Positions 1-4,633 of a DNA stretch of 6,956 bases are shown in pieces. Every line of letters begins with the position of its first letter. Position 1 is the first letter of the stretch. The stretch is from CAIQIA01 sp049317465 (GTDB taxonomy: Bacteria > Cyanobacteriota > Cyanobacteriia > PCC-6307 > Cyanobiaceae). A program made the translations under genes and the position numbers. The notes under the pieces are model-generated. The model was not told the origin of the DNA, did not search any database, and worked only from the letters and a program-made list of their open reading frames with translations. Location of the stretch: assembly GCA_049317465.1 (NCBI GenBank), contig JBMOIF010000088.1, positions 1-6,956 on the forward strand, given 5' to 3'.

Positions 1-590
1 GCCTCGGGTGATTCGCTCTGGGTGCCGAAGACGCCACCGGGCCGCAGGATGCGGCGGCAGTGCTCGAAGAAGGTGCGGTTGAACAGGCCTTCGGCCGGGC
101 CTGCGGGGTCGGACCCATCGACCAGCACCACGTCGTAGCTGGCATCGGCTGCTGCGGCGACCCAGGCGATGCCGTCACCGACCGTGAGCTGCAGCCGCGG
201 ATCGTTCCAGGCCGTGCCGCCGATGCTGGGCAGGTGCTCGCGGCAGAGCTCGACCACCCGCCCGTCGATCTCGACCATGTCGAGCTGCTGCACCTCGCCG
301 TGGCGCAGGCATTCGCGGGCCGTGCCCCCGTCGCCACCGCCGACCACCAGCACCCGTTCGAGCCGTTCGGCGCTGCAGAGGGCCGGATGCACCAGCGATT
401 CGTGGTACTGCCGCTCCTGCCGCTCGGCGGTCATCCAGCAGCCGTCGAGCAGCAGCCCCTTGCCGTAGCGGTCGCTGTCGATGATCGTGATGCGCTGGAA
501 CGGACTCGTCTCGTCCAGCAGCACCCGGCCGGCCAGGCCATAGCGCATGCCGTCGTGGTCCTCGTTGATCCAGCCGTCGGTGGTCGTCAT
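1..590 (-). CDS. speE: Spermidine synthase (polyamine aminopropyltransferase), N-terminal 196 residues; C-terminus outside window
   Basis: The enzyme transfers an aminopropyl group from decarboxylated S-adenosylmethionine to putrescine, giving spermidine in the cytosol. The open frame starts at ATG 590-588 and runs without a stop off the left edge, leaving about a third of a typical ~280-300 residue enzyme unseen. Visible family marks are QYHE (61-64) near the substrate pocket, the nucleotide-binding loop GGGDGG (84-89), the acidic pair in MVEIDG (105-110), and VDGSDPAGPAEGLF (157-170), which carries the two catalytic-site aspartates D158 and D161 and the GPA signature. A GGAG lies 8 nt before the start. 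Its ATG overlaps the mazG stop as ATGA, so it is probably co-transcribed and translationally coupled with mazG. Family assignment is firm. The polyamine substrate (putrescine rather than another diamine) is taken from the family, not shown here. Confidence 0.95.
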   Translation of the reverse strand, partial: MTTTDGWINEDHDGMRYGLAGRVLLDETSPFQRITIIDSDRYGKGLLLDGCWMTAERQERQYHESLVHPALCSAERLERVLVVGGGDGGTARECLRHGEVQQLDMVEIDGRVVELCREHLPSIGGTAWNDPRLQLTVGDGIAWVAAAADASYDVVLVDGSDPAGPAEGLFNRTFFEHCRRILRPGGVFGTQSESPE

Positions 591-1480
591 CCCGGATGCT
601 CCGCGGGCCCCTCGGGGGGCTTTTCGTCAGCATGGAGGCTGCCGGTGGCGGCCTCGTTAAGGGCGGCCTTGGCCGCCTGCCAGTGGCCTTCGAGTTCGGC
701 CAGCGAACGGCCCCCCAGGTCGCCGGCCAGGGCGGCCTCGACCCGGGCGAAACGCTGCAGGAACCGGCGGTTGGTGCCGGTCAGGCCTTCTTCGGGGCTG
801 AGCTCACACCAGCGGGCCACGTTCACCAGCGTGAACAGCACATCCCCCAGTTCGGTCTCGGCGTGCTCCCGGTCACCGCTGGCGACCGCCTCCTTGAGCT
901 CGTCCAGTTCTTCGTGCACCTTGGCCCAGACGCCGTCCAGGTCGTTCCATTCAAAGCCGGCCGCGGCGGCCCGGCGCGAGATGGTCATCGCTCCCACCAG
1001 GGCGGGCTGACCGCGCACCTCGGCCGCCAGCCGGTCGCTCAGGGGACTGGTCGAGGGGGCCGCATCGCCCCGGGCCGCCCGTTCGGCCGCCTTGATCTCG
1101 TCCCAGCTGCGGGCCGGTTTGTGGGGGGCGAACACGTGCGGATGGCGCCGCACCAGCTTGGCGGTGATGGCATCGGCGACGGCCGCCAGGTCGAAGGCGC
1201 CACGGTCGCTGGCCAGCTGGGCGTGCAGCACCACCTGCAGCAGCAGATCACCCAGCTCGTCGCAGAGGTGGTGGTCGTCGCCGTGGCGGATGGCATCGGC
1301 CACCTCGTGGGCTTCCTCCAGCACATGCGGGATCAGGCTGGTGTGGGTCTGGGCCAGGTCCCAGGGGCAGCCGCGCTCGGGGTCCCGCAGGCGGGCCACC
1401 ACGGCGACCAGGGCGTCCAGGGCCGCGGTGGCCCGGGTGGCAGGGGGCAGGTCGGTCACCGGTGGGTGGGGCAGCGGCAC
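587..1480 (-). CDS. mazG: MazG nucleoside triphosphate pyrophosphohydrolase
   Basis: MazG hydrolyses (d)NTPs to NMP and pyrophosphate, thought to clean the nucleotide pool and, in E. coli, to influence (p)ppGpp. The 297-residue protein shows the two tandem MazG domains of full-length family members (E. coli about 263 residues). The first contains RDPERGCPWD (32-41), the Mg-binding EExxE helix at E55/E56/E59 and the ExxD at E75/D78. The second has EExxE at E190/E191/E194 and ExxD at E210/D213. Residues after about 275 are a low-complexity polar tail ending at the stop that overlaps speE. The start chosen is GTG 1480-1478, but no Shine-Dalgarno precedes it. GTG 1459-1457 (residue 8) is an equal candidate, since family similarity begins only near residue 18. 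Either start leaves the 5' region abutting the divergent tRNA-Val gene, so its promoter must lie within that tRNA or further upstream. Confidence 0.95.
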   Translation of the reverse strand: MPLPHPPVTDLPPATRATAALDALVAVVARLRDPERGCPWDLAQTHTSLIPHVLEEAHEVADAIRHGDDHHLCDELGDLLLQVVLHAQLASDRGAFDLAAVADAITAKLVRRHPHVFAPHKPARSWDEIKAAERAARGDAAPSTSPLSDRLAAEVRGQPALVGAMTISRRAAAAGFEWNDLDGVWAKVHEELDELKEAVASGDREHAETELGDVLFTLVNVARWCELSPEEGLTGTNRRFLQRFARVEAALAGDLGGRSLAELEGHWQAAKAALNEAATGSLHADEKPPEGPAEHPG

Positions 1481-1483
1481 AAT
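1478..1483 (+). promoter_or_regulatory. Candidate -10 element of the tRNA-Val gene
   Basis: CACAAT matches TATAAT at 4 of 6 positions and ends 8 nt before the mature tRNA 5' end, the spacing expected if transcription starts near base 1490. No convincing -35 is seen upstream. The element overlaps the proposed mazG start codon on the other strand. This is positional inference only. Confidence 0.3.
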
Positions 1484-1491
1484 GGAATCAC

Positions 1492-1563
1492 GCCCGGTTA
1501 GCTCAGGGGTAGAGCGCCTGCTTTACACGCAGGATGTCGCTGGTTCGAAACCGGCACCGGGCA
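1492..1563 (+). tRNA. tRNA-Val, anticodon UAC
   Basis: A complete 72-nt cloverleaf can be folded by hand. The acceptor stem GCCCGGT (1492-1498) pairs perfectly with ACCGGGC (1556-1562), followed by discriminator A1563. The D arm is GCTC/GAGC (1501-1504, 1512-1515). The anticodon stem CCTGC/GCAGG (1517-1521, 1529-1533) closes the seven-base loop TTTACAC with anticodon TAC at 1524-1526, reading GUA and, through modified U34, other Val codons. The variable loop is ATGTC, and the T arm GCTGG/CCGGC has one G-U pair and a TTCGAAA loop. T8 and A9 are present. CCA is not encoded, so it must be added after transcription. The gene sits 11 bp from divergent mazG and 5 bp from the stop of the convergent DUF2227-like gene, with no T-rich terminator after it. 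Confidence 0.97.
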
Positions 1564-1568
1564 TCCGA

Positions 1569-2051
1569 TCAGCGACGCCGCCTGGGCAGTGGCAGCGGAT
1601 CGCCATCCTGGATCAGGTGCAGCCAGGCACTGGCTTCGACCCCGGCCAGGATCGCCAGCAGCAGCGGCCGTTGCTGCTGCCACAGGGCCCCCGCGGTGGT
1701 GATCACAGCCCGGGGGCCCGGCAGCCCCAGCGGCTGCAGCAGGGCGCAGACCAGCAGCAGGCCCAGGCTCATGTAGGCCAGTCGGCAGCCGCTGCCCAGC
1801 AACGGCAGATGCGACAGCCAGCCCCGGTGTCGCACCAGCCGCCGGTAGGGCAGCCACAGCACCGCCAGCGGTCCCCAGCGGCGGGTCGGCCGTGAGCGCG
1901 TGTCCAGATCAGGCGACAGCCAGAGGCCGCCGATCAGAAACGCCAGGCCGGCACCCACCGCGGCTGCACTCCCCAGCAGCGGCCAGCAGAGCAGCCCGAA
2001 GGGCAGGGCCAGCAGCCGCGTGAACCGGTCGTGGGCGGCACCGCTGGCCAT
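1569..2051 (-). CDS. DUF2227/COG2389-like putative metal-binding membrane protein
   Basis: This 160-residue protein resembles the cyanobacterial 'metal-binding protein' family DUF2227, distantly like YdjM-type membrane hydrolases; no biochemical role is established. The start is set at ATG 2051-2049 because the product then opens MASGAAHDRFT, close to the family's usual xxSGxxHDRxT beginning. An upstream in-frame ATG at 2093 would add 14 residues that do not look like the family. Possible metal ligands are H7 with D8, D48 and D50 in SPDLDT (46-51), H75, H81 in the HRGxxSHxP segment (75-83), and H145 with D149 in HLIQDG. Hydrophobic stretches near 17-45, 93-110 and 129-143 suggest membrane helices. 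The tail ends PLPRRRR. The stop lies 5 bp from the opposing tRNA gene. Family call is by recognised motif pattern; molecular function is unknown. Confidence 0.75.
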   Translation of the reverse strand: MASGAAHDRFTRLLALPFGLLCWPLLGSAAAVGAGLAFLIGGLWLSPDLDTRSRPTRRWGPLAVLWLPYRRLVRHRGWLSHLPLLGSGCRLAYMSLGLLLVCALLQPLGLPGPRAVITTAGALWQQQRPLLLAILAGVEASAWLHLIQDGDPLPLPRRRR

Positions 2052-2069
2052 GGCCCCAGCTTCCCGCCC

Positions 2070-2087
2070 GTTGCGCCGCTGCACAAC
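2070..2087 (-). promoter_or_regulatory. Dyad upstream of the DUF2227-like gene (operator or leader hairpin candidate)
   Basis: On the minus strand GTTGTGC and GCGCAAC flank AGCG, giving a seven-pair stem with one U-G wobble and a four-base loop. On the plus strand the same pair is a C-A mismatch, so an RNA hairpin is favoured only in the minus-strand transcript. It ends 18 bases before the ATG at 2051. No U-tract follows, so it does not look like a terminator. It could be a protein-binding palindrome, a leader structure or chance in GC-rich DNA. Confidence 0.25.
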
Positions 2088-2101
2088 GATCAAGACCCGC
2101 C

Positions 2102-2161
2102 ATGCTCGCGGTGCTGCTGCTGCTGCTGCTGCTGCTGGTGGCTCTCAGCACCCTCGCTTGA
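2102..2161 (+). CDS. Candidate 19-residue hydrophobic micropeptide (very doubtful)
   Basis: An ATG-to-TGA frame encodes MLAV, a run of eight leucines, then VALSTLA. It would form a single short membrane helix with no charged residue. It lies in the 114-bp gap between two minus-strand genes and is the only plus-strand frame there with an ATG and a stop in the gap. There is no Shine-Dalgarno upstream, and the coding sequence is mostly a CTG repeat, so chance is the likely explanation. It is shorter than the known small photosystem and cytochrome b6f subunits (about 29 residues or more) and matches none that I know. Confidence 0.12.
   Translation: MLAVLLLLLLLLVALSTLA
2114..2137 (+). repeat. (CTG)8 trinucleotide microsatellite
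   Basis: Eight perfect CTG units are flanked by GTG on both sides. The tract lies in the gap between the minus-strand genes at 1569-2051 and 2166-2522, so length changes would not disrupt either gene. CTG and CAG are favoured codons in this genome, yet here the run falls outside any confident gene. It is a likely site of replication slippage. Confidence 0.85.
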
Positions 2162-2165
2162 GGCC

Positions 2166-2522
2166 CTAACCCCCTGAAGGCCGCACGGCCGGACGGGCCC
2201 GTGGTGCTGTCGGTTCGACCCCGGCAATCGAACAGCGGCCCCGGGGCACGAAGGCGATGCGACCCCACAGGGGTTTGCCCGCCGCGAGCAGCAACTGGCC
2301 CCGGTCGAGCCGCAGCCGTTCCCCGTCAAAGCCGGCGACCTCGAGGGTGGCGGTGCGTGCCTTGATCGGCGACTGACGTGACCGACGCCCCAGAGGCGTG
2401 ATCTGCACCACCTCGGCCCTCTGCAGCCGTCCGTCGAGCCGCAGGCGCAGCAGCTGGTCGTCAGCCGGCCCCGGACATTGCAGCCAGGTGGCCGACGCCA
2501 GCAGCAGGGCCGCCAGGGCCAT
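2166..2522 (-). CDS. Small hypothetical protein with hydrophobic N-terminus, possibly exported
   Basis: I do not recognise this 118-residue protein. Residues 1-14 (MALAALLLASATWL) are hydrophobic, followed by QCPGPADD, so cleavage near A11 or lipidation at C16 is possible. However, there is no N-terminal Lys/Arg and WLQC is a poor lipobox, so export is tentative. The mature part alternates short hydrophobic strands with Arg-rich turns (LLRLRLDGRLQRAEVVQITPLG; LEVAGFDGERLRLDRGQLLL), suggesting a small beta-rich fold, and it ends in a Pro/Arg-rich tail. A GAGGA (2533-2529) inside the end of the upstream gene lies 6 nt before the ATG. Only 2 nt separate the two genes, so coupled translation from the regulator operon is likely. 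The stop is TAG. Confidence 0.65.
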   Translation of the reverse strand: MALAALLLASATWLQCPGPADDQLLRLRLDGRLQRAEVVQITPLGRRSRQSPIKARTATLEVAGFDGERLRLDRGQLLLAAGKPLWGRIAFVPRGRCSIAGVEPTAPRARPAVRPSGG

Positions 2523-2524
2523 CG

Positions 2525-2791
2525 TCAGTCCTCGTCCTCCGGGTAGAGCAGGTCGCTCAGTTCTTCGGGGTCCACGTCGTAGGCGCGGGCCAGGGTGCTC
2601 TCGACGGTGGCGGTCACGTCACCGGGCAGGAAGCGGGCTGCGCTGAGGGCATCGTCGGCGATCTCGTCGCTGCAGAGCTTCTCGCCGTCAGGGTTGAGCT
2701 TCTCGTCGTTCAGCACCGCCAGCACCCACGTCTGGTACGCATAGACCAGATCCTGCAGTTCCAGATCGGGATCGTTCAGGTCCAGGGCCAT
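2525..2791 (-). CDS. Conserved-looking 88-residue acidic protein of unknown function
   Basis: I recognise no named domain. The protein is strongly acidic, especially at both ends: it opens MALDLNDPDLELQDLVYAYQ and closes DPEELSDLLYPEDED. The middle (about 13-31, 45-55, 59-71) reads as amphipathic helices, so a small soluble helical protein is likely. The start is ATG 2791-2789; the frame continues upstream, but that part is antisense to regulator codons and has no protein-like character. The gene begins 20 bp after the LuxR-type regulator stop, with a G-rich stretch next to that stop, and ends 2 bp before the next gene. It is thus the middle gene of a three-gene minus-strand run. A partner or target of the regulator is possible, by position only. 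Confidence 0.75.
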   Translation of the reverse strand: MALDLNDPDLELQDLVYAYQTWVLAVLNDEKLNPDGEKLCSDEIADDALSAARFLPGDVTATVESTLARAYDVDPEELSDLLYPEDED

Positions 2792-2811
2792 CGGCTGGTC
2801 AGGCAACCCCC

Positions 2812-3477
2812 TCAGTCTGCCTGCAGAAGTCCCGTCTGGAAGGCCACGGCAACCGCTTCGGTTCGGTTGCGTGCCCCCAGCTTGGTCAGCAGCTGGCGCA
2901 CGTAGCCCTTGACCGTGTGGGGCCGCAGCCCCAGATGTCCGGCCAGTTCCGCGTTGCTCAGGCCATCGTCCAGGCCCTGCAGCACCTGGTGCTCGCGGGG
3001 CGACAGCCGAGGCGGCCGGGGGCCGTGGCGGTGCAGCGATTCCTCCACGAAATGGTGCTGCCGCAGCAGGCACTCGAGCGCCAGCACCACGTTGTCGTTC
3101 CCGAGCCGGCGGGCATCGCAGAGGGCCGTGCAGCCCGCGGCCATGGCCGCCTCGCGATCGAACTGCTCGTGCCGGCAGACGATCATCAGCACCTGCAGCT
3201 CCGGCAGCAGGGCCCGGGCCCGCCGGGTCAGGCTCAGCCCGTCGCCTTCCTCCAGCACGTCGTGGGTGATCAGCAGCTGCGGCCGCTGCCGTTCCACATG
3301 CACCATCGCTTCGGTCTCGGTGGTGCAGGCCCCCACCAGTTCAGGCCCCTCGGTGGAGGCATGCAGCAGCAGCAGGCCCAGCTGGCCCAGGCAGAGCACG
3401 GTCCGCCGGCCCTCCAACAGCTGGCGGATCCGGCGATGGCGTGCCCGCAGCTGGGGCAGACGCTGGGTGACGTCCAT
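2812..3477 (-). CDS. NarL/LuxR-family transcriptional regulator with a degenerate (pseudo-)receiver domain
   Basis: This 221-residue DNA-binding protein ends in a clear LuxR-type helix-turn-helix at about 156-217: LSPREHQVLQGLDDGLSNAE, then LAGHLGLRPHTVKGYVRQLL and TKLGARNRTEAV. Residues about 24-140 follow a response-regulator receiver: the strand RTVLCLG (25-31), PQLLITHDVLEEGDGLSL (66-83) in place of the usual PDLVLLDxxMPxxDGxxL, and VLMIVC (96-101). Aligning by eye, the phospho-accepting Asp is His72, the early acidic pair is absent (LCLGQL), the Thr/Ser position is Cys101 and the conserved Lys is lost near 121. Phosphorylation control is therefore unlikely. The start at ATG 3477 has AGGAAG 10 nt upstream and gives the family length; the frame extends upstream only as a non-protein-like shadow. 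It is the first gene of a minus-strand run and diverges from the gene at 3535 across 57 bp, so it may control one or both. Signal and target genes are unknown. Confidence 0.88.
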   Translation of the reverse strand: MDVTQRLPQLRARHRRIRQLLEGRRTVLCLGQLGLLLLHASTEGPELVGACTTETEAMVHVERQRPQLLITHDVLEEGDGLSLTRRARALLPELQVLMIVCRHEQFDREAAMAAGCTALCDARRLGNDNVVLALECLLRQHHFVEESLHRHGPRPPRLSPREHQVLQGLDDGLSNAELAGHLGLRPHTVKGYVRQLLTKLGARNRTEAVAVAFQTGLLQAD

Positions 3478-3504
3478 GGCCCGTGGTCTTCCTGCCCTGC
3501 TGCT

Positions 3505-3531
3505 AGGAGGAATGGATTGCCGATCGTTTAA
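3505..3531 (+). promoter_or_regulatory. Perfect Shine-Dalgarno with a four-codon leader ORF (TTG-CCG-ATC-GTT-TAA)
   Basis: AGGAGG at 3505-3510 is the strongest ribosome-binding match I noted in the window. It is 24 nt from the ATG at 3535, too far for normal initiation, and only 1 nt from an out-of-frame ATG at 3512. At the normal spacing of 6 nt it faces TTG 3517, which opens MPIV and stops at TAA 3529-3531, three bases before ATG 3535 and in its frame. This would suit termination-reinitiation into the downstream gene. It may also be a coincidence in a divergent promoter region. Confidence 0.35.
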
Positions 3532-3534
3532 GGG

Positions 3535-3993
3535 ATGGTCGCGGGAACCCTCGGTGCCGACGATCTGCGGGCCCGGCTGGTGGATCTGGCCCTTGATGAT
3601 CTCGTGCGGGCGCGGCGCACGGCCTTCGCCCCCCTCTGGAGCGTCGAGAGCTGGGCCAAGTTCCTGATCTGGATGGCCCTGCGCTGCGGCAGCGGGCCCG
3701 ACCGCGAAGCGCTGGAGGCCTTCGCCATGGCCCTGGGGGAGCCCCTCTCGGCCCGCCTGCGGCAGCAGTTCTTCAGCCGCGAGGAGATCGACCAGGGGTT
3801 GCGGCTGCTGGCCGATCCCGCCCAGCCCGAGGTGCTGCTGCTGGCCATCGATGCCGCCGACACGGCCCCCGATCACGAACGGGCGGCCGCCTGCTTCCGC
3901 CGCCACGGGCTGAGCGACCGCCTGGATCCCGACCCGGCCCACTGGCATGAGCGCCAGGGGCTGCTGGCCGTGCCCTGGGCGCCATGCAGCTGA
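3535..3993 (+). CDS. Conserved-looking hypothetical protein (152 residues), paired with a 2OG-Fe(II) oxygenase
   Basis: I do not recognise a domain. The product looks soluble and largely helical. Notable segments are LRARLVDLALDDLVRARRTA (11-30), a Trp-rich patch SVESWAKFLIWMALRCG (36-52), an acidic/Arg middle, and a C-terminal HWHERQGLLAVPWAPCS. No signal peptide is seen. ATG 3535 is the first possible start, since an in-frame TAA lies at 3529-3531. It lacks a properly spaced Shine-Dalgarno of its own; a strong AGGAGG further upstream may feed it by reinitiation. The stop lies inside the start of the next gene (10-bp overlap at 3984-3993), so the two are almost certainly co-transcribed. That suggests, without proving, a role linked to the oxygenase. 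It diverges from the LuxR-type regulator. Confidence 0.75.
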   Translation: MVAGTLGADDLRARLVDLALDDLVRARRTAFAPLWSVESWAKFLIWMALRCGSGPDREALEAFAMALGEPLSARLRQQFFSREEIDQGLRLLADPAQPEVLLLAIDAADTAPDHERAAACFRRHGLSDRLDPDPAHWHERQGLLAVPWAPCS

Positions 3994-4625
3994 TCTGTCC
4001 CCTGCGCCATCCCGGCTACGAGGCCCTGGCCGATGCCGTGATGGGCTTCTTTGACCGCCGCCCCGACCTGCACCGCCGTGGCGTGGCCTTCGGTGGGGAT
4101 CCCAGCGACCCCCGCGGGCCGGCCAAGGTGTCGACCGACATCACCCTGGTGGCCCCCGATGCAGCCGATCCCGAGGCCGAGGGACTGGCCGAGGCGCTGC
4201 TGCGGGGGGTGACGGCAGGCCTGCGCGAGGTGCTGCGGGAACGCCCCCTGCTGCAGGAGGTGTGCCCCGGTCAGCAGCTGTTCGTGGTGCCGCTGCTCAA
4301 CCTGCAGCGCTACGCCCCCGGCGAGGGGTTCCATCGCTGGCATGCCGACTGGACCACCGACGACGACGCCACCGAACCGATCCGGCGGGTGCTGGCCTGG
4401 ATTTTGTATTGCGACACCGTGCCCGAGGCCGGCACCGAGTTCCACTGGCAGGACCACCACGAAGAGGCCGAACGGGGCAAGCTGCTGATCTTTCCTGCGG
4501 GGGTGTCGCACGTGCACCGGGGTCGGGTGAGTGCGAGCCACAGCAAGACCATCGCCACCGGCTGGATCAACGCCGGCAGCCGCGACGACTGGCAGGGGCG
4601 GATCAGAGGGGCGACGGCACGATGA
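3984..4625 (+). CDS. 2-oxoglutarate/Fe(II)-dependent oxygenase, prolyl-4-hydroxylase-like
   Basis: Enzymes of this family couple oxidative decarboxylation of 2-oxoglutarate to hydroxylation of a substrate, using Fe(II) held by HxD...H. In this 213-residue protein the core reads RYAPGEGFHRWHADW (109-123) with H120 and D122 as iron ligands, LAWILYCDTVPEAGTEFHW (137-155) matching the LYL...GGxTxF region, and LLIFPAGVSHVHRG (167-180) where H176 or H178 is the third ligand. K188 in SKTIATGW (187-194) is the likely 2-oxoglutarate carboxylate anchor, as in P4H-type enzymes. The N-terminal ~95 residues are less conserved in appearance and may set specificity. There is no signal peptide, so the protein is cytosolic. 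The start ATG overlaps the preceding gene's stop and has no clear Shine-Dalgarno, favouring coupling. The 3' end overlaps the convergent acyltransferase by 23 bp. The substrate (protein, lipid or small molecule) cannot be told. Confidence 0.85.
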   Translation: MQLICPLRHPGYEALADAVMGFFDRRPDLHRRGVAFGGDPSDPRGPAKVSTDITLVAPDAADPEAEGLAEALLRGVTAGLREVLRERPLLQEVCPGQQLFVVPLLNLQRYAPGEGFHRWHADWTTDDDATEPIRRVLAWILYCDTVPEAGTEFHWQDHHEEAERGKLLIFPAGVSHVHRGRVSASHSKTIATGWINAGSRDDWQGRIRGATAR

Positions 4626-4633
4626 GCCCCTGC
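4592..4633. terminator. Inverted repeat across the convergent gene overlap (possible bidirectional terminator)
   Basis: GCAGGGGC (4592-4599) and GCCCCTGC (4626-4633) form a perfect 8-bp stem with a 26-base loop containing the ends of both convergent genes. A competing left arm, GGGGC at 4608-4612, could pair with the same GCCCC (4626-4630) with a 13-base loop. Neither has a T-tract on either strand, so it would be a weak or atypical terminator. The position between converging transcripts is the main reason to list it. Confidence 0.3.

Noticed and set aside
596..1501. A 301-residue plus-strand frame opposite mazG
   Set aside because: Low-complexity Gly/Gln/Val-rich antisense shadow of mazG, running into the tRNA gene; no family signature.
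1621..1830. Dense CAG/CTG-rich stretch resembling a repeat array
   Set aside because: It lies within the DUF2227-like gene and reflects Leu codon use on the minus strand. Units are irregular, with no spacers or palindromic repeats, so it is neither CRISPR nor a tandem array.
3154..3161. GCGATCGA, a near-match to the cyanobacterial HIP1 palindrome
   Set aside because: Only 7 of 8 bases match and I saw no intact GCGATCGC in the window, so it is not treated as a HIP1 site.
3478..3948. Extending the LuxR-type regulator to an upstream start (378 residues)
   Set aside because: The added part is antisense to the plus-strand gene at 3535-3993 and is not protein-like. ATG 3477 has a suitable AGGAAG and gives the family's usual length.
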